NCBI RefSeq assembly: GCF_020169335.1
Contig: NZ_JAIEZN010000001.1
Location: forward strand, 186,001-250,000
DNA length: 64,000 bases
Direction of reading: 5' to 3'
Source of the DNA: Devosia aquimaris
Lineage (GTDB): Bacteria; Pseudomonadota; Alphaproteobacteria; Rhizobiales; Devosiaceae
Made by a program: the position numbers and the translations under genes. Below the pieces are notes generated by a model. That model had not been told where the DNA came from and did no database searches. It saw only the letters and a list, made by a program, of their open reading frames with translations. Positions 62,616-64,000 of the stretch are shown piece after piece. Position 1 is the first letter of the stretch; every line of letters starts with the position of its first letter.

Positions 62616-63785
62616 TCAACTGGCTTTGGGCTTGCGGAAATAACGATGCGGCACGAAGGGCGTTTCCACCACTTGCGCGGATTGTGAACGGCCACGCACG
62701 CTGACCTGCAGCAGCGTGCCATTGGCGGCATGGCTGGGCGGCACGAAGCCCAGGGCAATGGCCTTGCCCAGGGACGGCGCGAAACCGCCGCTGGTGACCA
62801 CGCCGATGGCCGTGCCGGAGGCGTCAAGGATCTCGGCGCCTTCGCGGGCCGGGGCGCCCTCGACGATCAGGCCAACACGGACGCGGCTCAGGCCACCCTC
62901 GCGTTCGGCCAGGATACGGCTGGCACCGGGGAAGTCGGCAGCCTCGCGGCGGCGCTTGGAGACGGCAAAGCCCAGGCCCGCCTCGATGGGCGAAATGGTC
63001 TCATTGAGGTCGTGGCCATAAAGCGGCAGGCCAGCCTCGAGCCGCAGGCTGTCGCGGGCGCCCAGGCCAATCGGCTTGACGCGATCATCGGCGAGCAGGG
63101 CATCCCAGAGTGCGGTGGCATTGGCATTGGGTACGAGGATCTCGAAGCCATCTTCGCCGGTGTAGCCGGAGCGGGCGACGATGATCTTTTGACCAGCGAA
63201 ATCGAAGGGGGCGTATTGCATGAAGCCGAGGTCCACGGCGCCGGGTGCGATCTGGGCCATGACATTGACCGCTTCGGGGCCCTGGAGGGCCAGCAGGGCA
63301 TTGTCGCCATCGGCGCGGGTCAGCTTGGCCTTGTCGCCAGCGGCGGCCGCAATGCGGGCGAAGTCACCGTCCTTGGTGCCGGCATTGACGACGATATAGA
63401 GCGAGCCGCCAAACAGGGGCGAGCGAGCGACCATGAGGTCATCGAGTGCGCCACCGGTCTCGTTGAGCAGCAGCGTGTAGCGGATCTGACCGGACTTGAG
63501 GCCGGCGATGTCGCCGCAGATCAGCGGCTCGATGATGGCCGCAATGGCAGCGTGATCGGCCTCGGCATCGCCGCTTGGACTGTTGAGCGTCAGAAAGCTC
63601 GGGCCCATATGGCTGACATCGAACAGGCCCGCAAACTCGCGGGTCCATTTGTGCTCGGCCATGATGCCGGTTGGATATTGCACCGGCAGGTTATAGCCGC
63701 CGAAGGGAACCATGCGGCCGCCGGCGGCAATGTGCCGCTCGACCAGCGGCGTCGTCTTGAGAGTTTCGGCTGTGGACTGGGCCAT
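62616..63785 (-). CDS. gcvT: aminomethyltransferase (T protein)
   Basis: The 389-residue folate-dependent enzyme transfers the methylene group to tetrahydrofolate and releases ammonia. GcvT blocks are TPLVERHIAAGGRMVPFGGYNLPVQYPTGI, FDVSHMG, GYTGEDGFEILVPN, and GLGARDSLRLEAGLPLYGHDL. The Met at 63785 is chosen because GGGAAG lies six bases upstream; the frame further upstream runs into the glycine riboswitch. It is first in gcvT-gcvH-gcvPA-gcvPB and its expression should rise with glycine. Confidence 0.97.
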   Translation of the reverse strand: MAQSTAETLKTTPLVERHIAAGGRMVPFGGYNLPVQYPTGIMAEHKWTREFAGLFDVSHMGPSFLTLNSPSGDAEADHAAIAAIIEPLICGDIAGLKSGQIRYTLLLNETGGALDDLMVARSPLFGGSLYIVVNAGTKDGDFARIAAAAGDKAKLTRADGDNALLALQGPEAVNVMAQIAPGAVDLGFMQYAPFDFAGQKIIVARSGYTGEDGFEILVPNANATALWDALLADDRVKPIGLGARDSLRLEAGLPLYGHDLNETISPIEAGLGFAVSKRRREAADFPGASRILAEREGGLSRVRVGLIVEGAPAREGAEILDASGTAIGVVTSGGFAPSLGKAIALGFVPPSHAANGTLLQVSVRGRSQSAQVVETPFVPHRYFRKPKAS

Positions 63786-63834
63786 CAACACTTCCCGGAA
63801 ATGAACACGGTGACACGACTGCACTCGCCTCGCG

Positions 63835-64000
63835 GCGAATTCCGTGCCCCCTCTGTCCTGATCACCTGAGAGATTCCCGGCTGAGCGCCGGTTGCTCCTT
63901 CGGTGGGACCTGTCCATGCGACGGTCCGCTTTCCAGAGTTGCAGTGTCCTGCGGTCCTTTGGCCTGAGAGTTTCCGGGGCGGTTGCTCCTTCGGCGCTGG
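63835..64000 (-). ncRNA. tandem glycine riboswitch (5' end cut by window)
   Basis: Read on the minus strand, two glycine aptamers follow each other. The first has GCCGAAGGAGCAACCGCCCC then GGAAACTCTCAGGCCAAAGGACCG and a closing CTCTGGAAAGCGG. The second has CCACCGAAGGAGCAACCGGC, GGGAATCTCTCAGGTGATCA and GGACAGAGGGG. The repeated GAAGGAGCAACC and CTCTCAGG blocks are diagnostic of this class. It ends about 50 bases before the gcvT ATG and should turn the glycine cleavage operon on when glycine is abundant. The 5' edge and promoter lie outside the window. Confidence 0.96.

Overview
The window is GC-rich (roughly two thirds G+C by eye), densely coded chromosomal DNA of an alphaproteobacterium. 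The family mix points to the Hyphomicrobiales and best fits a Devosia-like organism: aerobic CobN-type cobalamin synthesis, CbtAB cobalt uptake, FabV, an IalB-like protein, DUF2093, DUF4170, DUF6101 and DUF1127 proteins, and an aa3 oxidase operon with ctaB-ctaG-ctaE-DUF983-SURF1. The genus is an inference. I see no rRNA, tRNA, CRISPR array, insertion sequence, prophage or replication origin; this is mostly core metabolism.

Layout. 1-1335: a truncated DUF486 membrane protein, a DUF2164 protein and a secreted protein of unknown function. 1359-16630: cobalamin region. A cobalamin riboswitch behind a good sigma70-like promoter leads cbtB-cbtA-cobW-cobN-(P-loop NTPase)-cobO. After a secreted protein and a cation diffusion facilitator exporter come cobE (with a compact riboswitch-like leader), cobK on the other strand, then cobA-cobB-cobQ-cobD and a convergent cobU. 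The corrin-ring methylation genes and cobST are not here, so the pathway must be split or incomplete. 16839-22087: a sugar kinase and zwf-pgl-edd, the upper Entner-Doudoroff route. 22108-28379: a lower-GC small membrane protein, mutL, a MarR regulator with an acetyltransferase, a LysR/TDT-transporter divergent pair and tadA.

28449-36001: fabV, a DoxX-like protein, a patatin-like hydrolase, purD, a gamma-glutamylcysteine ligase, rsmE and ubiA. 36074-43329: DUF6101, a CysQ-like phosphatase, DUF4170, an LpxB-related protein, DUF2093, xseA, a LysR/DUF1127 divergent pair, a PilZ protein and an IalB-like protein. 43652-50046: the aa3 cytochrome c oxidase operon (ctaC-ctaD-ctaB-small protein-ctaG-ctaE-DUF983-SURF1), with an FNR-like box upstream. 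50116-59238: thrC, an M16 protease, a RimJ-like acetyltransferase, a large GGDEF-EAL membrane protein, yqgE, a DsbD-N-like protein, a peroxiredoxin and a lipoprotein. 59343-64000: the glycine cleavage operon gcvT-gcvH-gcvPA-gcvPB on the minus strand, behind a tandem glycine riboswitch cut by the window edge.

No clearly new biological system is evident. The best leads are the compact cobalamin-riboswitch-like leader of cobE, the unassigned P-loop protein locked into the cob operon, the metal exporter with Fur/Irr-like dyads inside the cobalamin region, a MarR-type dyad lying on its own start codon, and a c-di-GMP protein whose GGDEF and EAL motifs are both altered.
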